A stretch of 16,191 nucleotides of DNA, taken from positions 1-16,191 of the forward strand of contig DAOVLC010000001.1 in assembly GCA_030631455.1 (NCBI GenBank), given 5' to 3'. A program made the position numbers and the translations under genes. Shown one piece after another: positions 15,158-16,191 of this stretch; within the stretch, counting starts at the first letter, position 1, and the number at the start of each line of letters is the position of its first letter. A model generated the notes under the pieces. It searched no databases. It was not told the origin of the DNA and saw only the letters and a program-made list of their open reading frames with translations. The DNA is from Candidatus Zixiibacteriota bacterium (lineage in GTDB: Bacteria; Zixibacteria; MSB-5A5; JAABVY01; JAHJOQ01).

Positions 15158-16191
15158 ATGATCAGCTTCGCTGAAGACTATCTCGACAAGGCCCGGATCA
15201 AGGTCGTCGGGGTGGGAGGAGCCGGCAACAACGCAGTCAATCGCATGATTGACGCGGGACTTGTCGGGGTGGAGTTCGTCTCCGTGAACACCGATGCGCA
15301 GGCGCTCGAAGGAGCGAAGGCTGCGAACCGGCTGCAGATCGGATGCCGCTGCACCAAGGGGCTTGGAGCAGGTGCCGACCCGGAGATCGGCAGAAAGGCC
15401 ATCGAAGAGGACAGAGAGACTGTCGCCGAGGCGCTCAAAGGCTCTGATATGGTCTTCGTCACCGCCGGTATGGGTGGCGGAACAGGAACCGGCGCATCAC
15501 CGATAGTTTCGGAGATTGCTCGCGAGCTTGGCGCGCTGACTGTCGCCATTGTGACGAAACCGTTTACATTCGAAGGCAAGAAACGCCTCAACAAGGCGCT
15601 GATGGGAATCGATGAGATGAAGAGCCGCGTCGACACGATGATCGTCATCCCAAACCAACGCCTGATCGAGGTGGTCGAGAAGGGCACTAAGCTGACCGAC
15701 GCGTTTCTAATGGCAGACGAAACTCTTCTGCACGCGACACGTGGCATCTCCGATCTCATCACTGTTCCCGGCATCATCAACTGCGACTTCGCGGATGTCA
15801 GGACGATCATGAGCAGTCGTGGCGAGGCGCTGATGGGCTCCGGCTATGGTTCCGGGGAGTCCGGCGGTGTCGAAGCCGCTAATGCGGCCATCAACTCACC
15901 GCTGTTGGAGAGCACCTGTATTTCTGGAGCGAGAGGAGTGCTGATCAATGTCTGCGGTGGCTCGGATATGACTCTGACACAGGTGAACGATGCCACCAAT
16001 GTCATCTACGAGGCTGCTGGAGCGGATGCCGAGATAATATTCGGTGCGGTGATCGATCCGACGTTGGGTGATGAGATTCAAGTGACCGTGATAGCCACCG
16101 GTTTCGGCCGCAAGGAGAAAGAAGTATACGATTACGATACTAATGTCGTCGATCTCTTCCAACAGTATCCGACGATGCCGTCTAAGAAGGC
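15158..16191 (+). CDS. ftsZ: FtsZ, tubulin-like division GTPase (3' end cut by window)
   Basis: FtsZ polymerises with GTP into the Z-ring that recruits the divisome. The 344 visible residues cover the whole globular part and the first residues of the linker; the C-terminal peptide that binds FtsA lies beyond the window. Motifs are KVVGVGGAGNNAVNRM (15-30), the CTKGLGAGADPEIGRKA stretch (65-81), the tubulin signature AGMGGGTGTGAS (103-114), the TKPFTFEGKKR stretch (133-143) and the T7 loop NCDFADV (208-214), whose acidic residues complete the active site of the next subunit. The start is ATG 15158 with AGGAGG (15147-15152) at five bases; ATG 15154 closes after six codons. Cysteines in C63-R-C65 and C209, near the nucleotide site and in the T7 loop, are uncommon. 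Confidence 0.97.
   Translation, partial: MISFAEDYLDKARIKVVGVGGAGNNAVNRMIDAGLVGVEFVSVNTDAQALEGAKAANRLQIGCRCTKGLGAGADPEIGRKAIEEDRETVAEALKGSDMVFVTAGMGGGTGTGASPIVSEIARELGALTVAIVTKPFTFEGKKRLNKALMGIDEMKSRVDTMIVIPNQRLIEVVEKGTKLTDAFLMADETLLHATRGISDLITVPGIINCDFADVRTIMSSRGEALMGSGYGSGESGGVEAANAAINSPLLESTCISGARGVLINVCGGSDMTLTQVNDATNVIYEAAGADAEIIFGAVIDPTLGDEIQVTVIATGFGRKEKEVYDYDTNVVDLFQQYPTMPSKK

Noticed and set aside
15178..15810. Long minus-strand open frame of about 210 codons opposite ftsZ
   Set aside because: It lies fully inside the clear ftsZ gene, is low-complexity (serine, alanine, proline rich) and is the expected antisense shadow.
1..16191. A novel multi-gene defence, mobile or biosynthetic system
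   Set aside because: Every gene is accounted for by the conserved dcw cluster; no unexplained long region remains.

Overview
The window is one uninterrupted, all plus-strand dcw (division and cell wall) cluster. From left to right it holds a leader of about 300 bases with the cluster promoter, then mraZ, rsmH, ftsL, ftsI (pbpB-like), murE, murF, mraY, murD, ftsW, murG, murC, a divergent ftsQ, ftsA, and ftsZ, which runs off the right edge. Thirteen complete genes and one partial gene are recognisable from family motifs. I found no RNA genes, mobile elements, CRISPR arrays or signs of recent transfer.

The organism is a bacterium with a normal diderm-style cluster of moderate G+C content. MurE carries the DNPR motif that goes with meso-diaminopimelate, so the peptidoglycan is probably of the DAP type. 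FtsI has a C-terminal PASTA domain, FtsA ends in a membrane-targeting amphipathic helix, and murB and ddl are absent from their frequent place between murC and ftsQ. This combination would fit a poorly sampled phylum of the FCB kind (for example Zixibacteria-like or Gemmatimonadota-like), but the lineage is an inference that the window cannot settle.

Layout. Bases 1-302 hold a promoter (perfect TTGACA) followed by four G-rich repeats phased at 10 bp, which look like MraZ operator boxes. The early genes (303-4293) encode the MraZ regulator, the 16S rRNA methyltransferase RsmH, and the septal synthesis proteins FtsL and FtsI. The middle genes (4289-13190) encode the Mur ligases E, F, D and C, the lipid I and lipid II enzymes MraY and MurG, and the SEDS polymerase FtsW. 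The last genes (13187-16191) encode FtsQ, FtsA and FtsZ.

The genes are packed very tightly. Most junctions overlap (GTGA, ATGA, TGATG or ATTAG), the others are gaps of 7 to 36 bases, and translational coupling is likely throughout. MurC, MurD, MurE and MurF build the UDP-MurNAc-pentapeptide. MraY and MurG turn it into lipid II, FtsW polymerises it and FtsI crosslinks it at the septum. FtsQ, FtsL, FtsA and FtsZ position and activate that machinery.

The points most worth a second look are an apparent ATT start codon for murE that is forced by its overlap with the ftsI stop, the MraZ-box-like operator, a strong 10-bp hairpin between rsmH and ftsL, and an unusually high cysteine content in the extracytoplasmic parts of FtsI and FtsQ. 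I see no previously undescribed multi-gene system here.
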